A stretch of DNA of 64,000 nt from CAVVYV01 sp963818205 (GTDB lineage: Bacteria > Actinomycetota > Thermoleophilia > Solirubrobacterales > 70-9). The notes under the pieces were generated by a model, which worked only from the letters and a program-made list of their open reading frames with translations, was not told where the DNA came from and did no database searches. The stretch spans positions 186,001 through 250,000 of the forward strand of contig CAWFRG010000013.1 in assembly GCA_963818205.1 (NCBI GenBank). Direction: 5' to 3'. This document shows, piece by piece, positions 56,795 through 64,000 of this stretch. A program made the position numbers and the translations under genes. The first letter of the stretch is position 1, and the number at the start of each line of letters is the position of its first letter.

Positions 56795-57478
56795 ATGAGC
56801 ACCGAGCTCGATGCCGATTACGGCAACGGACTGAGCGCCCTCGGACTGAATTGCACACTGAAGCGGTCCCCCGAGCGCTCCAACACGGAGGCGCTGATGA
56901 ACCGGGTCCTTGAGCTGCTCGACGAGCACGGGGTCGAGACCGAGATCGTGAGGCCGGTCGACTACGCGATCAAGTTCGGGGTCAGCTCCGACGAGGGGGA
57001 GGGTGACGAGTGGCCCCAGGTGCTGGAGAAGGTGAAGAGCGCCGACATCATCCTGATGGGGATGTCGATCTGGTTCGGAGTGCGCTCGTCGGTCGCCCAA
57101 ATGGTGATCGAGCGCCTCGACGGGACCTATGAGGAGCGAAATGAGGCTGGCCAGTACCCGCTCTACAACAAGGTCGCCGGCGTGGTGGTCACCGGCAACG
57201 AGGATGGCGCCCACGCCTCCGCCGAGACCACCCTCTTCAACATGACCCACCTCGGCTGCGTGGTGCCGCCGAACGCGGACACCTACTGGGTAGGCGACGC
57301 GGGCCCCGGGCCCTCCTATCTCGACGCCGGCGGGCCCGAGCACCCCTACACCCAGCGGACCAGCTCCTGGTGCGCCCACAACCTCCTGCACATGGCGGTG
57401 ATCCTGCGCGATCACCCGATCCCCCCGATCGGCAACACGCTGGACGAGATGGGTGGAGACGCCGTCCACGGCGGGTAA
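56795..57478 (+). CDS. Flavodoxin-fold NAD(P)H-dependent reductase
   Basis: 227 residues. LSALGLNCTLKRSPERSNTE (FMN phosphate loop), LEKVKSADIILMGMSIWFGV (FMN ring loop), VAGVVVTGNEDGAHASAETT and CVVPPNADTYWVGDAGPGPS. Matches the NADPH-dependent FMN reductase/flavodoxin_2 class. Divergent from the enolase-superfamily gene, with GAAGGGAGAGG before the ATG. Confidence 0.85.
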   Translation: MSTELDADYGNGLSALGLNCTLKRSPERSNTEALMNRVLELLDEHGVETEIVRPVDYAIKFGVSSDEGEGDEWPQVLEKVKSADIILMGMSIWFGVRSSVAQMVIERLDGTYEERNEAGQYPLYNKVAGVVVTGNEDGAHASAETTLFNMTHLGCVVPPNADTYWVGDAGPGPSYLDAGGPEHPYTQRTSSWCAHNLLHMAVILRDHPIPPIGNTLDEMGGDAVHGG

Positions 57479-57580
57479 AGCGACGCGTGGCCGGCCCAAT
57501 CGACCGCGGCGACGCTCTTTCCTCGAGCTTTAGTCGCGGGGTGGACCCTGGGCCTCGCACGCGATCGGAGGAGCTGGGAG

Positions 57581-58057
57581 ATGAGACGCGCGCAGATCGC
57601 AGTCGCAGCGACGGCGCTGGGCACCGCGGCGATTCTGGCCGGCGGCGCTGAGGCGGGATCGATGGCCGCCACCGAGGCGAGCACGGCCGCGAAGGCGAAG
57701 AAGACGACCAAGCTCGCGCTTCGCGAGAGCAAGTTCGGAAAGGTGCTGTTCGCCGGCAACGGCCGCGTCCTCTACATGTTCAGCTCGGATACGGCCCGCA
57801 CGAGCAACTGCTCCGGCGACTGCGCGGCGGCCTGGCCGCCGTTCTACGCGCGGGGGAAGCTGATCGGGGGCCCCGGCGTCAACCGCAAGCTGCTCGGCAA
57901 GACGACTCGCCCCGACGGGCGCAAGCAGGTGACCTACAAGGGGCATCCGCTCTACTTCTACGTCCACGATCCGCGCGGCGAGATCCTCTGCCACAACGTG
58001 AACGAATTCGGCGGTGATTGGCTGGTGGTGCGGCGGTCGGGTAACCCAGCCCCCTGA
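57581..58057 (+). CDS. Secreted protein with Lipoprotein_15-type (COG4315) repeats
   Basis: 158 residues. Signal peptide (QIAVAATALGTAAILAGGAEA) and two repeats typical of this family: GKVLFAGNGRVLYMFSSD and GRKQVTYKGHPLYFYVHD, with SNCSGDCAAAWPPFYA between them and FGGDWLVVRRSG at the end. Function of the family is not established; members are often near redox or heme genes. Confidence 0.85.
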   Translation: MRRAQIAVAATALGTAAILAGGAEAGSMAATEASTAAKAKKTTKLALRESKFGKVLFAGNGRVLYMFSSDTARTSNCSGDCAAAWPPFYARGKLIGGPGVNRKLLGKTTRPDGRKQVTYKGHPLYFYVHDPRGEILCHNVNEFGGDWLVVRRSGNPAP

Positions 58058-58102
58058 GCGCCCTCTCGTGCGAGCGGCCCCGAGGTCTCAGGCTCACCGG
58101 GG

Positions 58103-58234
58103 TCAGGCGGCGCGGAGGCCGGGGCCGGGGAGGGGTTCCGCGTCGCGAGCGCCGACTTCCTCTCCGCAGCGATCGCAGCGAAGGTTGATCCGCGGCTCGC
58201 CGCCGCAGCCCTTGTGCCGGACCCGGAGCGGTGC
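58103..58234 (-). pseudogene. C-terminal remnant of a HxlR-type regulator
   Basis: GAPLRVRHKGCGGEPRINLR then CDRCGEEVGARDAEPLPG and PGLRAA-stop resembles the HxCGG...CxxCGExxxARDVxxxPGPG tail of HxlR-family repressors. A stop lies just upstream in the same frame and the winged-helix part is missing. It is adjacent to the divergent alcohol-dehydrogenase gene. Confidence 0.55.
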
Positions 58235-58282
58235 CCCCTATATCTTTGCGTCCTACTTCTGGACCCAAAAGCGGAGGCAGTC

Positions 58283-59293
58283 ATGAGGGAGCTGAACTTC
58301 ATCGAGAAGGGGAAGCTGGAGTGGCGGGAGGCCGATGACCCGCGACTCGAGGGGGACGGCGAGGCGCTGGTGCGGCCCCTTTCGGTTGCCACCTGCGATC
58401 TCGACAAGCTCCTGGTGATGGGGCTGGTCCCGGTCGACGAGCCATTCCCGTTCGGTCACGAGTGCGTCGCCGAGGTGACCGAGGTCGGCGACTCGGTGGA
58501 CAGCGTGGGGCCCGGGGACGTGGTCAGCGTTCCCTTTCAGATCTCCTGCGGCGAGTGCGAGACCTGCCGGCGCGGCTTCACCGGCAACTGCGAGCGGGTC
58601 GAGCGGATGGCGATGTACGGGCTGCCGATGGGGACCAACTACGGCGGCTTCCTCTCCGACACGGCGCGTGTTCCCTTCGCTGACGCGATGCTGGTCCCGA
58701 TCCCCGACGACGTCGAGCCGGCCTCCGTCGCGAGTCTCTCCGACAACATCCCGGACGCCTACCGCAACGTCGGCCCACAGCTGGAGGAGCGGCCGGGGGC
58801 GCCCGTCCTGATCGCCGCCAGCGGCGCCACGATCGCGCTCTACACGGTCTCCCTTGCGCTCGCCCTCGGTGCCGAGCGGGTCGATCTCGTCGGCGGCAAC
58901 TCCTGGCTGCGCGGCAAGGCGGAGGAGCTGGGCGCGAACCTCCTCGACGAGCAGTTCCCGAAGCGGCTCGGTCCTTACCCGATCACGGTCGACGCCAGCG
59001 GCGACGTCGACGGGCTCCACTGCGCCCTTCGCTCAACCGAGCCCGAGGGGATCTGCACCAGCATCGGCATCTACTTCACCGAGACGACCCCGGTGCCGCT
59101 GTTCGAGATGTTCAGCAAGGGGATCCGCTTCCACACTGGCCGAGTCCAGGCCCGGCCGGCGATGGAGCCGGTTCTGGAGCTGGTGCGCTCCGGTGAGTTC
59201 AAGCCGGAACTGGCCACCGGGGAGACCGCCGACTGGGACGACGCGCCCGAGGCGGTGGCCAACCACCGCTCGAAGCTCGTCATCAGCCGCTAG
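58283..59293 (+). CDS. Zinc-dependent alcohol dehydrogenase (MDR family)
   Basis: 336 residues from ATG with GGAGG upstream. ATCDLDKLLVMGLVPVDEPF, FGHECVAEVTEVGDSVDSVG (catalytic-zinc His-Glu), ISCGECETCRRGFTGNCERV (structural-zinc Cys), LIAASGATIALYTVSLALAL (Rossmann part, without the canonical GxGxxG) and ITVDASGDVDGLHCALRSTE. The catalytic-zinc Cys is in VATCDLDKLL. NAD(P)-dependent oxidation of an alcohol or sugar is expected. Confidence 0.9.
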   Translation: MRELNFIEKGKLEWREADDPRLEGDGEALVRPLSVATCDLDKLLVMGLVPVDEPFPFGHECVAEVTEVGDSVDSVGPGDVVSVPFQISCGECETCRRGFTGNCERVERMAMYGLPMGTNYGGFLSDTARVPFADAMLVPIPDDVEPASVASLSDNIPDAYRNVGPQLEERPGAPVLIAASGATIALYTVSLALALGAERVDLVGGNSWLRGKAEELGANLLDEQFPKRLGPYPITVDASGDVDGLHCALRSTEPEGICTSIGIYFTETTPVPLFEMFSKGIRFHTGRVQARPAMEPVLELVRSGEFKPELATGETADWDDAPEAVANHRSKLVISR

Positions 59294-59346
59294 GGCGCGC
59301 GAGGGGGCGACAGCGCGACCCGTCTGATCTAGGTCGGATCCCCGGA

Positions 59347-59360
59347 CCCTGCAGGTAGCG
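59347..59360 (-). repeat. Dispersed 14-base motif, copy E (CGCTACCTGCAGGG)
   Basis: Exact consensus on the minus strand, between the convergent dehydrogenase and secreted-protein genes. Confidence 0.5.
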
Positions 59361-59374
59361 CGCTCGACCTGGGG

Positions 59375-60523
59375 TCAGCAGATGCCGACCTGCGACGGGC
59401 GCATGGCGCAGACTCGCGGGTCGGCGAAGAGCGCGTCCATGTCCTTGGGCCACGCCCAGTAGAGGATCGCCCCGGCCTTCTGGAAGATCGCGCTCGCGGT
59501 GCAGTCGGCCGCCTGTGCAGGGCCGACGCTTTTCACCGGGTCGGGCGCGGTCGGTACGGGGGTGGAGGTGAAGGAGACCTGGACGCCGAGGTTGAGCTTC
59601 TGGGTCTTCGGGTTCAGCCGCATGAACTTCGGCTTCGCGCCCTTCCGCTTCGGCTTGATCTTCTTGAAGTTGGCCCCCTTGTACTGGGTGAAGAGGCTCT
59701 TGACAGTGGTCCGCATGCCGGCGCCCGCGCCGGTCTGGCAGGACTTCTGGGTCTGAGAGCTCTGCACGCCGTGGCGCCCGGCGACCACCCTGGCCGACTG
59801 CCGGTCGACTGTTCGGGCCATCCTCCCCAGATTCCAGTCGTCGCGAGCGAAGGGCACCAGGCCGAGCTGCTGGCCGCTCCCTGCAGCCGTGATCCAATTG
59901 GCGAGCGCAGCCAGCCGCCCCTTCAACCGCTTCAGCATCGGCTTGAAGCTGTCCTCCCACGGGGGCAGGCCGGGATCGGTCGACCGCGCCGTGTTCCAGT
60001 CGATCTGCTCCCAGTCGAGCAGAACTCCCGAGACCTGCGGCGCCCCGGTGAGGCTGAACATGTAGCCGGTGGTGTTGCCGGGGTCGAAGCTGAGGCCGTT
60101 GAGGGCGAAGATCCGGTTGCAGGGGAACTGCCGGCGCAGCTCGGTGGCGATCTTCTGCTCGCTGGCGGCGTCGGAGTTCTGGTAGCGGGTGTTGATCAGG
60201 AAGACGTCGCGGTCGCGGAGCCGGGGGCGTAGGCCACCCGAGGCCTCGTCGGAGTTGGCATAGGTCTCGATGTCGTTGTACTTGTTGATCCGGATCACGA
60301 TCGTGAAGCGGTCGGCACTGGGGGCGGAGGGGTAGAGGCTCCCCAGATCGGGACCGCAGGCGGGCTTGGTCGCGGACTTCTTCGCCAGGCGCTTCTTCTT
60401 CCCCGGCTTCTTCTTCGCCTTGGCGGCGTCGGCGACCGGCACCTCGGCAGCGGAGGAGATGGCCACGGCGCCGCCCAGCAGGGCGGCAAGGGCCACGACC
60501 GTCAGTCGGCGCCCGCGTATCAC
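59375..60523 (-). CDS. Secreted protein of unrecognised family, downstream paralogue
   Basis: 382 residues from GTG at 60523, overlapping the stop of its paralogue by one base. Signal peptide (LTVVALAALLGGAVAISSAA), Lys-rich linker (KAKKKPGKKKRLAKKSATK), then RFTIVIRINKYNDIETYANS, DRDVFLINTRYQNSDA, FPCNRIFALNGLSFDPGNTT, SGVLLDWEQIDWNTARSTDP and a C-terminal domain with LGVQVSFTSTPVPTAPDP and AILYWAWPKDMDALFADPR. The DWExxDWN motif after hydrophobic strands suggests a TIM-barrel glycosidase-like fold, but this is speculative. No named family recognised. Confidence 0.7.
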   Translation of the reverse strand: MIRGRRLTVVALAALLGGAVAISSAAEVPVADAAKAKKKPGKKKRLAKKSATKPACGPDLGSLYPSAPSADRFTIVIRINKYNDIETYANSDEASGGLRPRLRDRDVFLINTRYQNSDAASEQKIATELRRQFPCNRIFALNGLSFDPGNTTGYMFSLTGAPQVSGVLLDWEQIDWNTARSTDPGLPPWEDSFKPMLKRLKGRLAALANWITAAGSGQQLGLVPFARDDWNLGRMARTVDRQSARVVAGRHGVQSSQTQKSCQTGAGAGMRTTVKSLFTQYKGANFKKIKPKRKGAKPKFMRLNPKTQKLNLGVQVSFTSTPVPTAPDPVKSVGPAQAADCTASAIFQKAGAILYWAWPKDMDALFADPRVCAMRPSQVGIC

Positions 60524-61663
60524 TAGGTCGTCGGGGGTCGGAGGAAGGCGATCTGAGGCTGCTGGAAGAGCAGCCGCATCGCGTCATCGGCGGCGAAGAA
60601 GAGGAAGGCACCGCCGCCTAGCTTCAGCCCCGCTGCGGCGCACTGAGCCGCGGTCGTGGCGGAGGTACTGGTGATCGCCATCCCCGAGCCGGAGGTGGGG
60701 GTGGCGCTGAAGGAGATCTGCAGGGAGAGGTTGTTGAGGCTGGGACGAGCCTGCTTCTTCAACTTCCGCCTGACGGTGATCTTCCGCTTCTTCCCCTTCC
60801 GCTTCACCGTCTTCTTGATGAACTTGAACTTGTACTGGTCGAGGATCGCCTTGACCCGACTGCCGTATCCCGTCGGGCCGCCTTGGGCACAGGCATCCTG
60901 CGTCATCACGCTCTGCGGGCCGAGATGCGCGGCCACCGAGACGGCTGTTCTTCTTGTCGAGGTCCTGTGCGATCTGGCCGTAGTTCCAGGTGGCGTCATC
61001 GACCGGGACCAGTCCGCTGCGCTTCCCTGCCGCGGACGGGTTCGCGGCGAGAGTCCCTGCCACCAGTCCGTCCCAGCCCCTGATCCGGGGGAGGGCCACC
61101 GAGAACTTCTGGTTCCAGAGGGGGCGGGTTGGATCGGTCAACCGTCCCGCGTTCCAGTCCGAGGGCTCGAAGTCGTTGATCAGCGCGGAGACGTCGGGGT
61201 GGTCGAGGAGCGAGAACGCGTAGCCGGGGACGGTCGGATCGAAGCTCATCCCGTTTAGGGCGATGATCCGGTTGCAGGGGAAGGCGGCGCGCAGATCGGT
61301 TGCGAGTCCGCTCGCGACGGTGGGGGTGGTGGTCTGGAAGCGGGTGTTGATCACGAAGATGTCCTGGGGGCGAACCCGGCCGCCCAGCCCGCCGGTCGCC
61401 TCGTTGAAGTTCGTGTAGGTGTCGACGTTTACCTGCTGGTTGATCCGAATCAACATCGTGAAGCGGGTGGGGCCGGGGCCGACCGGGCTGAGCCCCGGAG
61501 GCAAAGGCGGGCAACTCACCTGGGCCTCCGCGGCCGGCGGCGAGGCGGCTCCCTCGACAGACAGCAGGGCCAGGGCCGCGATCAGCGAGACGAGCGCCGC
61601 CGCGAATGGACGACGGGCGCGCGCGGAGATGCCGCTCCGGGTGTCGGTTCTGATACCTGCCAT
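60523..61663 (-). CDS. Secreted protein of unrecognised family, upstream paralogue, one frameshift
   Basis: About 380 residues from ATG at 61663. Signal peptide (FAAALVSLIAALALLSVEGA). Shares with its neighbour RFTMLIRINQQVNVDTYTNF, RPQDIFVINTRFQTTTP, FPCNRIIALNGMSFDPTVPG, VSALINDFEPSDWNAGRLTD, and a C-terminal part with SLQISFSATPTSGSGMAI and AFLFFAADDAMRLLFQQPQI. One shift near 60945 separates DLDKKNSR from VSVAAHLGPQSVMTQDACAQ. The DWE of the paralogue is DFE here. The two genes overlap by one base and form an operon. Confidence 0.7.
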
Positions 61664-61796
61664 AACGCGGACGAGCCAGCCGGGTGAAGCTAGCGGCGGC
61701 ACCCCTCGGAACACACAAGGTGCCTTGCAGTCGCGGGTTATGCGAGGGCGCTCCGCAGGCGAAGCCGAGGAGCGACCCGTTTAGTTGCGAAGCCGA

Positions 61797-63040
61797 TCAA
61801 TTCCCGAGGCAGCGTCCGGCCAGCAAGCCGAAGGCCTCGATCGCCGCCCGGAGGTCGGGCTCGGCGCTGTCCTCCTTGGGGCTATGGCTGATCCCTCCGG
61901 CGGAGCGGCAGAAGATCATCGCTGCGGGGAGGCGGCGGGCGACCTCGGCCGCGTCGTGGAGGGCGCCGCTGGTGAGCCCGAACCCGGTGCCGGTGACCTC
62001 CTCGCAGGCCTCGCGGGCCTTCTCCACCAGCTCGGGATCGAAGGAGATCGGCTCTATCCGCCAGACAGGCTCCTCGCCCAGCTCGCAGCGGCGCTCCTCG
62101 GCGGACGACGCGAGCGCCCCCCGCACTTCCTCCAACATCTGCGCCAGCGGCTCCCGATCGGGGTGGCGCAGGTCGACAACCATCTCCGCTGTACCGGGAA
62201 TGACGGTCGGTGTCCCCGGCTCTAGCTCGAGGACCCCGACGGTGCCGACGCCGCCCCCCTCGACCGCGATCGCCTCAACCTGCAGGGCGGCTGCCGCCGC
62301 CGCCAGGCCGGCGTCCCGCCGGGCCCCCATCGGCGTGGTGCCGGCGTGCGAGGCACGCCCTGAGATCCGGAAGCGGTGCCGCTCCACTCCGGTGCAGCCG
62401 CTGACGGCGGCGGTGGCGATCCCCTTCAACTCGAGCACCGGGCCCTGCTCGATGTGAAGCTCGAGATAGGAGCCGATCCGCTCGAGCCTCGATCGGGCCT
62501 CGGTCACCCGGCCCAGCTCGATCCCGTTCTCGGCCAGGACTTCCGCCGCGGTCAGGCCCGTCAGCGTCCTCGGCGCCCGCCAGCTCCTCGGGGTCGAAGG
62601 TGCCGGACGCGGCCGAGCTGCCGAAAAGGCTGCGCCCGAAGCGGGCCCCTTCCTCGTCTGCCCAGTCGACCAGCGCGAGGGTGCGAGGCGGCCGGTCGCC
62701 GGCGATTGCCCAGGCCCGGAGGACGCCGAGCGCCGGCCATCACCCCGAGCGCGCCGTCCAGCCAGCCGCCCTCCGGGACCGAGTCCAGGTGGGAGCCGAG
62801 CGCCAGGGCCGGCTCCCGCTCGCCGGGTAGATACGTCCAGAGGTTGCCGGCCTCGTCGCGCTCGGGCTCGAGATCGATCTCGGCGAGGAGCTCGCCGAGG
62901 AGCTCCCGGGCCGCCCGCCACTCCTCCCCCCAGCAGAGCCGCCGGGCGCCCCCGGGGCCGCCGGTGCGGGCGTCGAGCTCGCGGAGATCGGCGATCACCC
63001 GCGCCGGGTCGATCGCGGGCGCCTCGGCGACGCCGCTCAT
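61797..63040 (-). CDS. M20-family amidohydrolase (allantoate/N-carbamoyl-amino-acid hydrolase type), frameshifted
   Basis: About 413 residues. Metal-site motifs: ALALGSHLDSVPEGGWLDGA (His and bridging Asp), SYLELHIEQGPVLE (Glu pair context), RISGRASHAGTTPMGARRDA (dimerisation-domain His), SGALHDAAEVARR (His) and GGISHSPKEDSAEPD (terminal His). Family members hydrolyse N-carbamoyl groups or allantoate, releasing ammonia and CO2. Shifts near 62745 and 62570. The ATG overlaps the stop of the upstream amidinohydrolase (ATGA). Confidence 0.83.
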
Positions 63041-63916
63041 CCGAGCCGCTCGCGGCGCAGCGCCTGGGCGAGGCAGTGGGCGCCCCCGCCGCCGAGGGTG
63101 AACATCGAGAGGTCCGGGTCGTGGACCGTGAGGCCGCGCGCCCGCATCGCGTCGTTCAGCTCCGCCGCCCCGGCGGCGGAGAGCACCCGGTCGCCGCCGA
63201 GCGAGATCGCGTTGACGCCGAGCCTGAACGCCTCATCCGCCGAGACCTCGATGATCTCGAACCCCTTGTCACGAAGCCACCTCACGGCGCCGCTGGGGAG
63301 CACCTCGGTGCAGACCGCGGCCAGCTTCTCCGCCAGCACCGAGACGAGCACGTCGATGTGGACGAAGCGGTCCGGAATTGGCTGCAGCCGCGCCTCCCAG
63401 CCATCCTCCTCGAACCAGTCGGCGAGCTGGCGGGCCGCCGGCTCCAGGGTGCGGCTCTCGCCGAAGCCGATCAGGACGGTGCCGGGCTCGACGATCATCA
63501 CGTCGCCGCCTTCCAGCGAGCGCGGCGGTGATCATCCCGCGGATCGCGATCCCGCGGCCGGCGTAGAAGCGGATCGCGGCCGCGTACTCGCCGCGTCGCC
63601 ACCACTGGTTGAGCTGGGTGATCACCGGTCCCGTTCGGGCCCATGGCGCTCGAGTCGCGGGTGAAGACCTGGTAGGCGAGCGCCGGGTCGGGCTCGAGGT
63701 AGTGGCAGCGCACCCCGCGTCTGCTCGTAGACGGCGATCATCTCGCGCGTGCTGGGCGTGGGCCGCGGCCGGCTCGAAGCGCGCTCCGGACTCGAGGGTC
63801 GCGCGCGAGATCGCGCTGGTGGGGAGCCAGCTGAAGTTGTCCGGCTTGCACAGCAGCACGTCGAGCAGCCGCCCGTGCTCGGAATCGACTCCCCAGGCCG
63901 GCTCCGCCGGGTTCAC
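63037..63916 (-). CDS. Arginine deiminase/dimethylarginine-dimethylaminohydrolase-fold enzyme, frameshifted
   Basis: GTG at 63916 (MNPAEPAWGVDSEHGRLLDV). Pieces: LLCKPDNFSWLPTSAISR, LAYQVFTRDSSAMGPNG (substrate Asp loop), MMIVEPGTVLIGFGESRTLE, RFVHIDVLVSVLAEKLAAV (catalytic His) and FTLGGGGAHCLAQALRRERL (nucleophilic Cys). These are the pentein-fold guanidine-modifying enzymes that hydrolyse arginine-like guanidinium groups to ureido products and ammonia. Several shifts between 63500 and 63780. Coupled to the downstream M20 amidohydrolase, which could process the ureido product. Confidence 0.8.
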
Positions 63917-64000
63917 TCGCGCACCACCCGGATCGTTCGCAGGGACCGGTCGCTGGCTCCCCGGACGAGGCCGCCGTGGGCGAGGGAGTCGGCGATGTAG
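63913..64000 (-). CDS. C-terminus of an upstream operon gene, cut by window edge
   Basis: 28 codons ending YIADSLAHGGLVRGASDRSL then RTIRVVRE-stop. The stop overlaps the next GTG (GTGA), so it is the preceding gene of the amidinohydrolase-amidohydrolase operon. Too short to identify. Confidence 0.6.
   Translation of the reverse strand, partial: YIADSLAHGGLVRGASDRSLRTIRVVRE

Overview
The window is GC-rich DNA whose genes most resemble those of high-GC Actinomycetota. The combination of myo-inositol-1-phosphate synthase with a CDP-alcohol phosphotransferase, an F420-type LLM oxidoreductase, SnoaL-like proteins that begin MSEENVEIVR, and many secreted Ala/Gly/Pro-rich proteins suggests the class Thermoleophilia (Solirubrobacterales or a relative). 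That placement is inference: no rRNA gene is present. Many conserved genes (dnaK, dnaJ, grpE, argF, lgt, rlmD/rumA-like, the SDR, the ATP-grasp gene and others) carry single-base frameshifts, often in G or C runs. The sequence is probably an imperfectly polished assembly, so most frameshifted genes are annotated here as single genes.

Region 1 (1-6 kb, minus strand) holds dnaK-grpE-dnaJ, a secreted endonuclease/exonuclease/phosphatase-fold protein, and nth with a cytochrome c. Region 2 (6.3-14.1 kb, plus strand) is a tightly packed inositol-lipid cluster: two PAP2-type membrane enzymes around a polytopic membrane protein, a phosphatidylinositol-phosphate synthase-like enzyme, ino1, a PimA-like/PHP fusion and a uracil-DNA-glycosylase-like gene. 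Region 3 (14-21 kb) is mostly housekeeping: an LLM oxidoreductase, an RNA m5U methyltransferase, a HEGGH metallopeptidase, coiled-coil proteins and argF.

Region 4 (21-31.7 kb) is patchy accessory DNA. It contains tRNA-Glu, tRNA-Val and tRNA-Asp, two copies (one broken) of a LAGLIDADG-like protein beside tRNAs, three copies of an identical 17-base repeat at cassette edges, and several truncated genes (SnoaL N-terminus, cupredoxin, PPOX, FtsH N-terminus). lgt, an SDR, an ATP-grasp gene, an FAH-family hydrolase and a cold-shock gene lie among them.

Region 5 (31.70-51.48 kb) looks like a 19.7-kb integrated island. The 43-base 3' part of tRNA-Asp at 31704-31746 is repeated exactly at 51436-51478, and a decayed tyrosine-recombinase C-terminus abuts the tRNA. 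The island carries a giant secreted mosaic protein (about 14.6 kb) with an N,N-dimethylformamidase-like domain, DUF4082, Ig-like domains, a NodB-like region, three LamG-like units, 19 cadherin-like repeats and RTX-type repeats, followed by two histidine-kinase systems, one with a truncated regulator.

Region 6 (51.5-64 kb) has a flavoprotein disulfide reductase, a membrane glycosyltransferase-like protein, ferritin, an enolase-superfamily protein, a flavodoxin-fold protein, a Lipoprotein_15-type secreted protein, a zinc alcohol dehydrogenase, a tandem pair of unrecognised secreted paralogues, and a minus-strand operon of an M20 amidohydrolase with an arginine-deiminase-fold enzyme that runs off the window edge.
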